Source: Bacillus paramycoides
GTDB lineage: Bacteria > Bacillota > Bacilli > Bacillales > Bacillaceae_G
Assembly: GCF_001884235.1 (NCBI RefSeq)
Contig: NZ_MAOI01000066.1
Coordinates: 98,516-162,515, forward strand
Direction: 5' to 3'
DNA length: 64,000 bases
Shown: positions 40,129-48,981 of the stretch, in pieces
How the letters are laid out: every line of letters begins with the position of its first letter
Position numbering within the stretch: the stretch's first letter is position 1
Program-made: the position numbers and the translations under genes
Notes under the pieces: generated by a model
Told to the model about the DNA's origin: nothing
The model's input: only the letters and a program-made list of their open reading frames with translations
The model's database searches: none

Positions 40129-41076
40129 TTGGCTCATAATGACAAAAGTCAAATTACATTTTCTGTACAACATTTGATTGAGAGAAATACAAATAGAAGA
40201 AAAACGCAGCGAATCAATCGAATTGTTCCGTTAATACTAAAAGCAATTGCTAGCGTGTCCATTGTAACGACACTTGGAATTATTATTACGTTGGCAAATG
40301 AAACAATTATGTTTTTTCAAAAGATACCATTGTATTCTTTTTTGACTGAGAAAGAATGGTTACCTTTTTTTGAAGATCCGAAATTCGGTATATTACCACT
40401 TATATGTGGAACAATTCTTGTAACAGCAATTGCTATGGTTGTAGCAATTCCTATTGGTTTAGGTTGTGCCGTATTTTTAAGTGAATATGCTTCAAATGGT
40501 GCCCGGAAAATACTAAAACCGTTGTTAGAACTATTAGCAGGCATCCCGACAATTGTATATGGCTTTTTCGCATTAACAGTTGTCACACCACTTTTACAAC
40601 GGATTATACCAGATTTGCAGTTCTTTAATGCTATTAGCCCAGGTATCGTTATAGGTTTTATGATGATACCTACGATTGCGTCTCTCTCTGAAGATGCGAT
40701 GAGAGCTGTGGCAAAAGGCATTAAAGAAGCCTCGTTAGCACTAGGAGCAACTCGTTTTGAGATGGTCAAACAAGTGGTGTTTCCATCAGCTTTTACGGGT
40801 ATAATGGCAGCGATTATATTAGCAGCTTCTAGAGCAATTGGTGAAACGATGATTGTTGTTATTGCAGCCGGATCAACACCTAATGTATCGATAGATCCGA
40901 CCCAATCCATTCAAACATTAACAGCATATATTGTACAAGTGAGTTTAGGGGATGCTCCGCACGGAACAATTACTTATTACAGCATGTATGCTGTAGGTGC
41001 GACGCTATTTATGTTTACTTTTTTTATGAATATTATTTCGCAATATATTATGCGCCGTTTTAGGAAGGTGACATAA
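40129..41076 (+). CDS. pstC: Phosphate ABC transporter permease PstC
   Basis: Membrane subunit of the Pst importer. 315 residues with about six helices and the EAA-type loop (KEASLALGATRFEMVKQVVFPSAF) that contacts PstB. The start is TTG at 40129 with GGAAAGGGG upstream. pstA starts one base after the stop. Confidence 0.93.
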   Translation: MAHNDKSQITFSVQHLIERNTNRRKTQRINRIVPLILKAIASVSIVTTLGIIITLANETIMFFQKIPLYSFLTEKEWLPFFEDPKFGILPLICGTILVTAIAMVVAIPIGLGCAVFLSEYASNGARKILKPLLELLAGIPTIVYGFFALTVVTPLLQRIIPDLQFFNAISPGIVIGFMMIPTIASLSEDAMRAVAKGIKEASLALGATRFEMVKQVVFPSAFTGIMAAIILAASRAIGETMIVVIAAGSTPNVSIDPTQSIQTLTAYIVQVSLGDAPHGTITYYSMYAVGATLFMFTFFMNIISQYIMRRFRKVT

Positions 41077-41077
41077 T

Positions 41078-41944
41078 ATGCGGATGTTAAACCATAAAAA
41101 AATACAAGAAAATATGGCATCACGTTTTTTGAAAGATCGAATTTACAAGTTGTTTTTTTATATAGCAATTTTGTTTTCTGTAGCAATACTTTTTATATTG
41201 CTGGTTCAAATTTTTGAAAAGGGTATAAGTTATCTTTCAATAGATTTCTTTACAAACTTCGCGTCACGTAATCCGAAAGAAGCAGGGATTGCTGCTTCTT
41301 TATCAGGGACAGTATTATTTATGAGCATTGTTATACCGGTCTCTTTTATATTTGGAGTCGGAACAGCTCTTTATTTAGAGCATTACGCGAAGGACTCCGT
41401 CTTTAAAAAGTTAATAGAACTAAATAACCAAACGTTAGCAGGGGTACCTTCCGTTGTGTTTGGTTTACTCGGATTAACTATTTTTGTATATGCTCTCCAC
41501 TTAGGAGAGAGCATAGTCGCGGCGGCACTGACAATGAGCTTGCTCGTCTTACCAACTGTTGTTGTAGCGAGTCAAGAAGCGATTCGAGCTGTACCGAGTT
41601 CATTATTAGAGGCTTCTTACGGATTAGGTGCTACGAAGTGGCAAACAATGTATCAAATTGTATTGCCGGCAGCTTTGCCAGGGATTGTAACGGGATGTAC
41701 TTTAGCGGTATCGAGAGCAATTGGTGAAGCAGCACCATTGTTAGTTATTGGGGCACTTGCATTTGCAAATTATGTTCCGTTCAGTATGCTTGATAGATTT
41801 ACGGTTTTACCAATTCAAATTTTTAATTGGATGAGTAGACCACAAGAAGAATTTCAGTATGTAGCAGCAGCTGGGATGATTGTTTTGCTAGGATTGCTGC
41901 TCTTTATAAATATATTTGTCTTATGGTTACGAAATCGAAAATAA
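41078..41944 (+). CDS. pstA: Phosphate ABC transporter permease PstA
   Basis: Second membrane subunit of the Pst importer. 288 residues, about six helices, with the EAA-type loop ([20 protein letters not shown]) near residue 180. Start ATG 41078 lies one base after the pstC stop; the ribosome site AGGAAGGTGA lies within pstC. pstB follows after 28 bases. Confidence 0.93.
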   Translation: MRMLNHKKIQENMASRFLKDRIYKLFFYIAILFSVAILFILLVQIFEKGISYLSIDFFTNFASRNPKEAGIAASLSGTVLFMSIVIPVSFIFGVGTALYLEHYAKDSVFKKLIELNNQTLAGVPSVVFGLLGLTIFVYALHLGESIVAAALTMSLLVLPTVVVASQEAIRAVPSSLLEASYGLGATKWQTMYQIVLPAALPGIVTGCTLAVSRAIGEAAPLLVIGALAFANYVPFSMLDRFTVLPIQIFNWMSRPQEEFQYVAAAGMIVLLGLLLFINIFVLWLRNRK

Positions 41945-41972
41945 GTTGGAAGTGGATGAAAGGGGAATTCAA

Positions 41973-42788
41973 ATGGTAGCAACAGTAGTAAATGTACAGG
42001 TGAAAAATGAAGAGAAAATCGAGACAGCACCAAAGAAAGTAGTATTTGATACGAAAAATTTAAACTTATGGTACGGAGAAGATCACGCTTTAAAAGATAT
42101 CAATTTAAGTATTCATGAGAATGAAGTTACAGCAATTATCGGTCCAAGTGGTTGCGGTAAATCAACGTACTTAAAAACGCTAAATCGAATGGTAGAGTTA
42201 GTGCCTATAGTTCGAACTACAGGTGTTATCGAATATAGGGAACGAAATATATTTGATAAGTCATATCCGGTTGAAGAATTGCGTACGCATGTGGGAATGG
42301 TGTTCCAAAAGCCAAATCCATTCCCAAAATCTATTTATGAAAATGTAGCATATGGTCCGAAAATTCATGGTATTCGTGACAAAAAAACACTTGATGAAAT
42401 CGTTGAAAAAAGCTTGCGCGGGGCAGCGATTTGGGATGAGTTAAAAGACCGTTTGCATGATAACGCCTACGGTTTATCTGGTGGACAGCAACAACGTCTA
42501 TGTATTGCACGCTGCTTAGCGATTGAGCCAGACGTTATTTTAATGGATGAGCCAACATCAGCGCTAGATCCAATTTCAACATTAAAAGTAGAAGAACTAA
42601 TTCAGGAGTTAAAGAAAGATTTTAGTATTGTTATCGTAACGCACAACATGCAACAAGCAGCACGTATTTCAGATAAAACTGCTTTCTTCTTAAGTGGGGA
42701 AGTTGTGGAATATACAGAGACAAACAAACTATTTACAACACCTGCAGATAAGCGTACAGAAGACTACATTACAGGACGATTTGGTTGA
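41973..42788 (+). CDS. pstB: Phosphate ABC transporter ATP-binding protein
   Basis: ATPase of the Pst importer. 271 residues with Walker [10 protein letters not shown] (near 60), signature LSGGQQQRL and Walker [14 protein letters not shown]. The ATG at 41973 follows AAAGGGGAA; a longer frame from 41916 runs into pstA. B. subtilis has two pstB genes at this locus; here there is one. A terminator follows, before phoU. Confidence 0.95.
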   Translation: MVATVVNVQVKNEEKIETAPKKVVFDTKNLNLWYGEDHALKDINLSIHENEVTAIIGPSGCGKSTYLKTLNRMVELVPIVRTTGVIEYRERNIFDKSYPVEELRTHVGMVFQKPNPFPKSIYENVAYGPKIHGIRDKKTLDEIVEKSLRGAAIWDELKDRLHDNAYGLSGGQQQRLCIARCLAIEPDVILMDEPTSALDPISTLKVEELIQELKKDFSIVIVTHNMQQAARISDKTAFFLSGEVVEYTETNKLFTTPADKRTEDYITGRFG

Positions 42789-42813
42789 TATCGTTGTAAG
42801 GCTAAGAGTAAAT

Positions 42814-42845
42814 GCCCTCTTAACAGAGGGCGTTTCTTATTTTTA
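42814..42845 (+). terminator. Terminator after pstB
   Basis: GCCCTCT (42814-42820), TAAC, AGAGGGC (42825-42831), then GTTTCTTATTTTT. The interrupted T tract suggests partial read-through to phoU. Confidence 0.8.
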
Positions 42846-42958
42846 CCTCATTTTAAAGGGAAGTAATATTTCTTTTATCTCAAAGCCTTAATAAATATAT
42901 TAGAGGCTAGATAGGGGATTAATATATAATGACACATAATATTGAGGGGGAAGAAACA

Positions 42959-43615
42959 ATGGTAAGAGAACAGTTTCAAGGTGACTTAAAAACGTTACAG
43001 CAAAAGGTGATTGAACTTGGTGAGTTAGCAAGAGAAGCTTTATTAATTGCTATGGAAGGTCTTCACAACAGGGATGTAGAGAAAGCGTTAGAAGTCATTG
43101 ATGGGGATTATCGCATGGATAATTTAGAAGAGGAAATAAATGACCTTGCGCTTATGCTTATTACAAAACAGCAGCCTGTAGCAAGTGATTTAAGAAGAAT
43201 TTTCATTTCAATTAAAACAGCGACAGACTTAGAGCGTATTGCAGACCATGCTGTTAATATTGCGAAATCAACAATTCGTCTTGGAGAAAAAGAAGTGGTT
43301 GTTAGCTTGTATAATCTTGAGGAAATGTTTGAGATTGCTCATAAAATGTTAAATTTAGCATTAGAAGCATACGAGCAAGAAAATTTAACTTTGGCTAAAC
43401 AAATTGCTGAAATGGATGACTCAGTTGATGAAATATATGGAAAGGCGATTCGTGAATTTATATCTTCTATCCCTGGGCAACCAGAAGCGATTACACAAAT
43501 TACACAACTATCCTTTGTTGCAAGATATATTGAGCGTGTAGCAGATCATATTACAAATATTGCTGAGAATGTATTTTATTTAGTAAAAGGAAAGCATTAT
43601 TTATTGAATGAGTAG
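42959..43615 (+). CDS. phoU: Phosphate signalling protein PhoU
   Basis: Regulator linking the Pst importer to phosphate sensing. 218 residues, all-helical, with two PhoU repeats and the metal-binding motifs DLRRIFISIKTATDLERIADHA (seen as LERIADHAVNIA) and ARYIERVADHITNIAE. The ATG at 42959 follows TTGAGGGGGAAG. TATAAT at about 42925 upstream suggests its own promoter. The protein is absent from the B. subtilis pst operon but usual in other Firmicutes. Confidence 0.95.
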   Translation: MVREQFQGDLKTLQQKVIELGELAREALLIAMEGLHNRDVEKALEVIDGDYRMDNLEEEINDLALMLITKQQPVASDLRRIFISIKTATDLERIADHAVNIAKSTIRLGEKEVVVSLYNLEEMFEIAHKMLNLALEAYEQENLTLAKQIAEMDDSVDEIYGKAIREFISSIPGQPEAITQITQLSFVARYIERVADHITNIAENVFYLVKGKHYLLNE

Positions 43616-43621
43616 GGAAAA

Positions 43622-43652
43622 AAGTAGGTGATGAGAAATCACCTGCTTTTTT
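43622..43652 (+). terminator. Terminator after phoU
   Basis: AAGTAGGTGAT and ATCACCTGCTT (one G-U pair), GAGAA loop, T run. Confidence 0.9.
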
Positions 43653-43789
43653 TAGTCAAAACATGACAAAAAAAGCTCGTTGTTTCCTTTAGTTTATGAT
43701 GATAAGATGTATCATAATTAATGGAAAAATAAGTACATAATTGTTAATAATGTCTTATTAATAATTTTACCAAGTTAATAGTAAGCGCT

Positions 43790-43803
43790 TTCTTTTGGCT
43801 GGA
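43790..43803. promoter_or_regulatory. Candidate cre site (CcpA)
   Basis: AGTAAGCGCTTTCT matches the catabolite-responsive-element pattern TGWAANCGNTNWCW at all but the first base. It lies about 175 bases before the sugar-nucleotidyltransferase gene. Confidence 0.45.
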
Positions 43804-43824
43804 ATTTAAAAGATACATTCATGT

Positions 43825-43926
43825 ATAAAGTGAAACTTAAATGAGTGGTTTTTATTTTTATCTCACACTGATTATTAGTCCGCACCAATCGGGCATTAAC
43901 TGCCAGTTAATGCGGGGGAAATGATA
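43825..43926 (-). repeat. Dispersed stem-loop repeat, copy D (bcr-like), inverted
   Basis: Reverse-oriented copy. It begins ATAAAGTGAAACTTAA and carries CTGATTATTAGTCCG, CACCAATCGGGCATTAA and GTTAATGCGGGGGAAATGATA. The right end (near 43926) is approximate. It sits just before the 784-residue gene, so it may form part of its leader. Confidence 0.75.
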
Positions 43927-43978
43927 TACATATGGTATACGGAGTTATTGAACATTATATAAGTGGAGGCTGAAGTAT

Positions 43979-46333
43979 ATGAAGGGGGTTATTTTAGCTG
44001 GAGGAAAAGGGAGACGCCTTAGACCATTAACGTGTAATACTCCAAAACCGATGTTACCGTTGTTAGAAAAACCAGTTCTTGAATACAATATTGAATTATT
44101 ACGTCAGCATGGTATTCGTGAAATTGCAATTACAGTTCAATATATGAGTACTGCCATTAAGCAATACTTTGGTGATGGTAGTAAATGGGGAGTTGACTTG
44201 TATTATTTTGAAGACTCTCCTCCGCTTGGAACAGCAGGAAGCATTAAGCAAGCGGAAAGTTTTTTAGATGAAACATTTGTTGTTATTAGTGGGGATGCAC
44301 TAACTGACTTTCAATTGTCAGAAGGAATTGCATTTCATGAACAGAAGAAGAGAATGGTAACGATGTTTGCGAAAGAAGTAGAAAATCCACTCTCCTTTGG
44401 GTTAGTTGTAATGAATAAAGAACAAGAAGTTATACGATATATAGAGAAACCGAGTTGGAATGAGGTTGTTTCTAATGTTGTGAATACAGGTATTTATATA
44501 ATGGAGCCGGAAATTTTTTCTTACATACCATCCATGGAATTTTTTGATTTCAGTCATGATGTGTTTCCGTTATTGGCAAATAAAAACGCGTTATTTGCAT
44601 ATTTATCAGAAGATTATTGGCTAGATATTGGTACATTTGATCAATATCGGCAAGCGCAATTCGATTTGTTGACGAAAAAATTGAAAGTACCTATTCCATA
44701 TACAGAAGTATTACCGATGGTGTGGATGGGGGAAGGTGTAACAATTGGGAAAGGGACGAAAATTCATGGTCCTTCTTTTATTGGAGAAGGAGCAATGATT
44801 GGTGCGGGGGCTGTAATTGAACCGTACTCTATTATCGGAAAAAATAGTATCGTTTCAAGTTATTCTCATCTTCAAAAAAGTATTGTTTTTGCGAATGCTC
44901 ATATAGGAAAAAATTGTGAGTTATTAGAAACAACAATAGGAGAGCATACAATGGTCGAAGATGACGTTACACTCTTTCAAAAAAGTATTGTAGCGGACCA
45001 TTGTCATATCGGGAAAAGTACAGTAATTAAGCAAAAAGGAAAACTATGGCCATATAAGGAGATAGATAGTCATTCAGTAGTAGGTTCTGCCGGTGTTCAA
45101 GAGAGTGAAAAGAGTGCAGGATGGCTACAAAAAAGCCGGATTGTAGGAAGAGGTAATGTTGAAATTACTCCTCAATTTATTGTGAAAGCTGCAATGGCTT
45201 ATGGATCTCTTTTGACAAAGGGGGAGAGTATATTAATCGGAAGTCAGGAAAATATAGAAACAACTTCCTTTAAAAATTTATTCCTCCATGCCATTCATGG
45301 CATCGGGATTCATACGATGGAATGTAAAGAAATGAATGAGTCACTTTTTCAGTATGCCATTCATAATTTGCAATGTGCAGGTGGAGTTTTCATTCAAGTG
45401 GAAAATGAAAGAGGCATTGTAATACAGCTGTATGGTAAGGATGGCACGTTGTTGACGTATAAGCAGCAAAAAGCGATAGAACAAGTATATATGTCTGAGT
45501 CGTTTTATTACGTCTGTGAGAAAGAAATGGGCCGAAATAAACAGGTTCACGTTTCTTTAGATAATTATGTAGAAGCTGTATTAGAGCGCATTGATATTGA
45601 AACGATACAAAAACAGAGGTTTCATCTTCTTGTTAATAAGAGAAATGATATGTTACAACATTTACTTATGCTCTTTCTACAAAGGCTTGGGTGCACAGTT
45701 ACATGGATTTATGCGAGTGAACAAAAAGATCATGTGAAAGCTTTGATGAAATCGAGTAAAGCAAATATGGCGCTTATGTTCTCTGAGCACGGAAATCACT
45801 TCGAATTATATGATAATCATAGTAATATTTACCAAGGGACTGATTTTGAAGAAGTAGGTATTCCTGATTTATTACTCGAATCTGCAGGTAATATTTACCC
45901 AATGTCTTTGAAGTTAGGAGAATGTTATCTTCTCTTTTATATGCATGATGGAAAAAAACCTTTTCAAATAAGATGGAAGAGAGATATTTTATATCGAATT
46001 GGAAAATTATTTGAATTAATAGCGTTGCAAGGAAAAACGTTAGTTAGCATAGTAGAGAAATCACCCCCACTTTATCTACTTTATGATGAAGTTGTATGTT
46101 CGTGGAAAGAAAAAGGGGAAGTAATGAGGAAATTATTGGACGATATGGAAAGAAAAGAAGAAGGGATATTAGAAGGAATACAGTTCAAATATACAGAAAA
46201 AGAGTGGTCTTATATCGTTTCTGATACAAAACAACCAAAATTTTTGGTGTATTCACATGCTAGAAACCCATTAATAGCAAGGGAAAACATGAAAAATCTT
46301 ATAGAAAAAATTAGACAATATCAAAAGGTGTAG
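43979..46333 (+). CDS. Sugar nucleotidyltransferase fused to degenerate phosphomannomutase-like domain
   Basis: 784 residues in three parts. Residues 1-230 are a nucleotidyltransferase (GGKGRRLRPLT, KPMLP, VISGDALTD) of the mannose-1-phosphate guanylyltransferase / glucose-1-phosphate type. Residues about 245-370 are a left-handed beta-helix of hexapeptide repeats. Residues about 385-784 align by pattern with phosphomannomutase (KGEVMRKLLDDM near 705-716). In the mutase part the catalytic TASHNP is replaced by IQVENERG (near 470-478) and the DGDxDR metal loop by FSEHGNHFE (near 600-608), so it is probably catalytically dead. The sugar substrate is unknown. GTGGAGG precedes ATG 43979. Confidence 0.85.
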   Translation: MKGVILAGGKGRRLRPLTCNTPKPMLPLLEKPVLEYNIELLRQHGIREIAITVQYMSTAIKQYFGDGSKWGVDLYYFEDSPPLGTAGSIKQAESFLDETFVVISGDALTDFQLSEGIAFHEQKKRMVTMFAKEVENPLSFGLVVMNKEQEVIRYIEKPSWNEVVSNVVNTGIYIMEPEIFSYIPSMEFFDFSHDVFPLLANKNALFAYLSEDYWLDIGTFDQYRQAQFDLLTKKLKVPIPYTEVLPMVWMGEGVTIGKGTKIHGPSFIGEGAMIGAGAVIEPYSIIGKNSIVSSYSHLQKSIVFANAHIGKNCELLETTIGEHTMVEDDVTLFQKSIVADHCHIGKSTVIKQKGKLWPYKEIDSHSVVGSAGVQESEKSAGWLQKSRIVGRGNVEITPQFIVKAAMAYGSLLTKGESILIGSQENIETTSFKNLFLHAIHGIGIHTMECKEMNESLFQYAIHNLQCAGGVFIQVENERGIVIQLYGKDGTLLTYKQQKAIEQVYMSESFYYVCEKEMGRNKQVHVSLDNYVEAVLERIDIETIQKQRFHLLVNKRNDMLQHLLMLFLQRLGCTVTWIYASEQKDHVKALMKSSKANMALMFSEHGNHFELYDNHSNIYQGTDFEEVGIPDLLLESAGNIYPMSLKLGECYLLFYMHDGKKPFQIRWKRDILYRIGKLFELIALQGKTLVSIVEKSPPLYLLYDEVVCSWKEKGEVMRKLLDDMERKEEGILEGIQFKYTEKEWSYIVSDTKQPKFLVYSHARNPLIARENMKNLIEKIRQYQKV

Positions 46334-46403
46334 AATTTTTATTTTAAAAGTGGTATTATAGTATAGTCTGATTTAAGTTATTAGTGACTGGAGGGAAATA
46401 AGA

Positions 46404-46553
46404 ATGCGTGTGAATATTACTCTAGCATGTACAGAATGCGGAGATCGTAACTATATCTCAAAGAAAAATAAACGTAACAACGCTGAGCGTATTGAGCTTA
46501 AAAAGTATTGCAAGCGTGACAAGAAGTCTACGTTACACCGTGAAACAAAGTAA
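46404..46553 (+). CDS. rpmG: 50S ribosomal protein L33
   Basis: 49 residues: [19 protein letters not shown] to STLHRETK, the L33 pattern. The N-terminal CxxC (CTEC) is present, but the second zinc pair is reduced to a single Cys (KYCKRDKK), so zinc binding is doubtful. The ribosome site GGAGGGAAATAAG precedes ATG 46404. In B. subtilis an rpmG copy also lies before yqgN. Confidence 0.95.
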   Translation: MRVNITLACTECGDRNYISKKNKRNNAERIELKKYCKRDKKSTLHRETK

Positions 46554-46590
46554 GCAGTAGGAATATTTTCCTACTGTTTCTTTTTTTTTA
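46554..46590 (+). terminator. Terminator after rpmG
   Basis: GCAGTAGGAA and TTCCTACTGT with a short loop, then a long T run. Confidence 0.92.
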
Positions 46591-46660
46591 TGCGATTCCT
46601 ACGTTAAAAGTGATACACTATCTTCGTAGAGTAAAGTGTCACTGCAAGGGGGAAAAGTGT

Positions 46661-47239
46661 GTGAAGGAAGAGAAAATACGTTTGCGTAAACAAATAATAG
46701 AACACATGAATTCTTTATCAGAAGAACAGTATATAACTTTATCGGAACAAATTGCAGTTTCGTTGTATGTGCAAAAAGAGTGGGTTGAAGCTAAAACAAT
46801 CGGAATAACTCTCTCAATGGAACATGAAGTAGATACATATCCTATTATTGAAAAAGCGTGGAAAGAAGGAAAGAAAGTAGTTGTCCCGAAGTGTAATAGA
46901 GGGACAAGGACGATGTCTTTCCGGCAAATTAGTAATTTTGAACAATTAGAAACGGTATATATGAATTTGCGTGAACCGATCCCTATGCTTACAGAAGAAG
47001 TGGATGCGGATAAAATTAATCTTCAAATCGTGCCAGGCGTAGCTTATACGCAGCGAGGAGAACGGATTGGATATGGTGGGGGCTATTATGATCGTTACCT
47101 CGTGCATTATAAAGGGAAAACGCTATCATTAGCTTATGATTTTCAAATAGTAAAACATATTCCGGTAGAGCCATTTGATAAAAATGTAGAAAAAATTATT
47201 ACAGAAAAAGGAACAATGGTTATAAATGGGCTTGTATAG
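46661..47239 (+). CDS. 5-formyltetrahydrofolate cyclo-ligase
   Basis: Converts 5-formyl-THF to 5,10-methenyl-THF using ATP, returning stored folate to the active pool. 192 residues. N-terminal basic motif KIRLRKQI, and the signature GYGGGYYDRYL near residue 140 (with GERIGYGGG). The start is GTG 46661 with AAGGGGGA upstream; an open frame from 46610 includes no family-like residues. B. subtilis homologue yqgN. The rhomboid gene gluP that follows it in B. subtilis is not present. Confidence 0.92.
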   Translation: MKEEKIRLRKQIIEHMNSLSEEQYITLSEQIAVSLYVQKEWVEAKTIGITLSMEHEVDTYPIIEKAWKEGKKVVVPKCNRGTRTMSFRQISNFEQLETVYMNLREPIPMLTEEVDADKINLQIVPGVAYTQRGERIGYGGGYYDRYLVHYKGKTLSLAYDFQIVKHIPVEPFDKNVEKIITEKGTMVINGLV

Positions 47240-47250
47240 ACAAATAAAAA

Positions 47251-47280
47251 TTGACGAGACTTTTTCTTCTTGATTATAAT
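47251..47280 (+). promoter_or_regulatory. Sigma-A promoter for yqgQ-glcK
   Basis: TTGACG (47251-47256), 18-bp spacer, TATAAT (47275-47280), about 60 bases before yqgQ. Confidence 0.7.
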
Positions 47281-47342
47281 AAAATATGTGAACGTTTTCT
47301 TATTATAATTTTTTATAGTAAGTGAGCATAGAGGGTGATAAA

Positions 47343-47543
47343 ATGATATCCATTTATGATATTCAGCAATTGCTAAAGAAATTTGGCACGATTATTTATA
47401 CGGGTGATCGGATCGCTGATTTACAATTAATGCAAGATGAGCTACGTGAATTAAATCAATCACAGCTAATCGATCCACAAGACTATCAAACAGCTTTATT
47501 TTTGTTGAAGCAAGAAATTCAAAAAGAGATAAATAAAAATTAG
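47343..47543 (+). CDS. yqgQ: YqgQ family small protein (DUF910)
   Basis: 66 residues beginning MISIYDIQQLLKKFG, helical, acidic. The family binds single-stranded nucleic acid by structural proposal only; its role is not established. ATG 47343 follows GAGGGTGATAAA; an in-frame ATG 21 bases upstream lacks a site. Directly before glcK as in B. subtilis. Confidence 0.85.
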   Translation: MISIYDIQQLLKKFGTIIYTGDRIADLQLMQDELRELNQSQLIDPQDYQTALFLLKQEIQKEINKN

Positions 47544-47573
47544 ATAAGAATTAGATAAAGGTAGGTAAGCAGC

Positions 47574-48557
47574 ATGGAAGAGAAATGGTTGGTTGGTGTT
47601 GACCTTGGTGGTACAACGATTAAATTAGCATTTATTAATGTGTACGGTGAAATTTTACATAAGTGGGAAATCCCTACGAATACAAATGAGCAAGGAAAAC
47701 ATATTACACTTGATGTAGCGAAAGCTATCGATAAAAAGTTAGAAGAGTTAGGTGAATTAAAAAGCAAGTTGATTGGTATTGGTATGGGAGCTCCTGGTCC
47801 TGTACATGTGGCATCTGGAATGATCTATGAAGCGGTTAATTTAGGATGGAAAAACTATCCGTTAAAAGATTTACTAGAAGTAGAAACAGGGTTACCTGTT
47901 GTAATTGATAATGATGCAAACTTAGCGGCGCTTGGTGAAATGTGGAAAGGTGCTGGTGAAGGAGCAAAAGATTTAATTTGTATGACACTTGGCACTGGTG
48001 TTGGTGGCGGTGTAATCGCCAATGGTGAGATTGTACACGGTGTAAGTGGTGCTGCCGGTGAGATTGGACATATTACAGTAGTAACAGAGAATGCTTTCCC
48101 ATGTAATTGCGGGAAGTCTGGTTGCTTAGAAACAGTAGCATCTGCAACGGGTATTGTGCGTGTTGCTATGCAAAAAATACAAGAGACTGATAAAGAGAGT
48201 ATGTTACGTTCTATGTTAGCAGAAGAGGGGCGTATTACATCAAAAGATGTATTTGAAGCACATGGACAAGGTGATGAACTAGCAGGCGAAGTAGTAGAAA
48301 AAGTAGCTTCTTATTTAGGATTAGCTGTAGCAAACCTTTCTAGTACGTTGAACCCTGAGAAAATTGTAATTGGTGGTGGCGTATCTAAAGCTGGTGACGC
48401 ACTATTAGAGCCAATTCAACGCTACTTTGAGCAATATGCTTTCTCACGCGCTGTAAAGAGCACGAAGTTAGCCATTGCAACACTTGGCAATGATGCTGGT
48501 GTTATTGGAGGAGCGTGGCTTGTAAAAAAGCACAAATACGAGGCAAAGATGATATAA
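47574..48557 (+). CDS. glcK: Glucokinase (ROK family)
   Basis: Phosphorylates glucose released from non-PTS sugars. 327 residues. ATP motif [14 protein letters not shown] (N-terminus), ROK signature with GEIGHITV, and the zinc motif [10 protein letters not shown] near residue 180. Homologue of B. subtilis yqgR/glcK and linked to yqgQ here too. Confidence 0.95.
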   Translation: MEEKWLVGVDLGGTTIKLAFINVYGEILHKWEIPTNTNEQGKHITLDVAKAIDKKLEELGELKSKLIGIGMGAPGPVHVASGMIYEAVNLGWKNYPLKDLLEVETGLPVVIDNDANLAALGEMWKGAGEGAKDLICMTLGTGVGGGVIANGEIVHGVSGAAGEIGHITVVTENAFPCNCGKSGCLETVASATGIVRVAMQKIQETDKESMLRSMLAEEGRITSKDVFEAHGQGDELAGEVVEKVASYLGLAVANLSSTLNPEKIVIGGGVSKAGDALLEPIQRYFEQYAFSRAVKSTKLAIATLGNDAGVIGGAWLVKKHKYEAKMI

Positions 48558-48572
48558 GTAGTGAAATATGAG

Positions 48573-48601
48573 AAGAGGAAGGGGCAGCCCTTCCTCTTTT
48601 T
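48573..48601 (+). terminator. Terminator after glcK
   Basis: AAGAGGAAGGG (48573-48583), GCAG, CCCTTCCTCTT (48588-48598), T's. Confidence 0.93.
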
Positions 48602-48638
48602 ATGCAAAATCTTGATGAAGAATAAAACTGCAAATGAA

Positions 48639-48812
48639 TTAAGCTGTTGGTGGGTACCCACTATAGAGAACAGTCATGATTGTAAACCATCCGAAAACGA
48701 GTACAGTTGCAATAGCAAAGCCGCTCGCGAATAAGTTTTTTTCACGAAGTGTTCTAAGTGTAGCAAATACAGCTAACAGAGTGACTAGCGCAAAAATAAT
48801 AACAAGGCCCAT
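48639..48812 (-). CDS. Small two-helix membrane protein (DUF2759-like)
   Basis: 57 residues on the minus strand: helix 1 about 2-20 (GLVIIFALVTLLAVFA), charged turn (RTLREKN), helix 2 about 30-50 (GFAIATVLVFGWFTIM). AGAGGAGG precedes the ATG. Position between glcK and yqgX corresponds to B. subtilis yqgW. A long plus-strand frame covers this stretch but is only an extension of yqgX. Function unknown. Confidence 0.75.
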   Translation of the reverse strand: MGLVIIFALVTLLAVFATLRTLREKNLFASGFAIATVLVFGWFTIMTVLYSGYPPTA

Positions 48813-48981
48813 ACAATATCCTCCTCTGTCTACCCATTATTATAATGAGTTTTTGGAATATTTACTCTTTTATATTGTACATGTTTTAAAAATGATTGTC
48901 GAGATAGCATCCTTTCTTTTCCTAAGAGAAAGAAATGTTGTATCATTAAAAGTAAGTTTAATAACTGGAGGAGATTTTTAT

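Noticed and set aside
40317-40910. 197-codon open frame on the minus strand
   Set aside because: It lies fully antisense to pstC, has no ribosome site and no protein-like pattern; a shadow of the membrane-protein codons.
48676-48981. 306-base N-terminal extension of yqgX
   Set aside because: It overlaps the minus-strand DUF2759-like gene, and a strong GGAGGAG lies just before the family-typical start at 48982.
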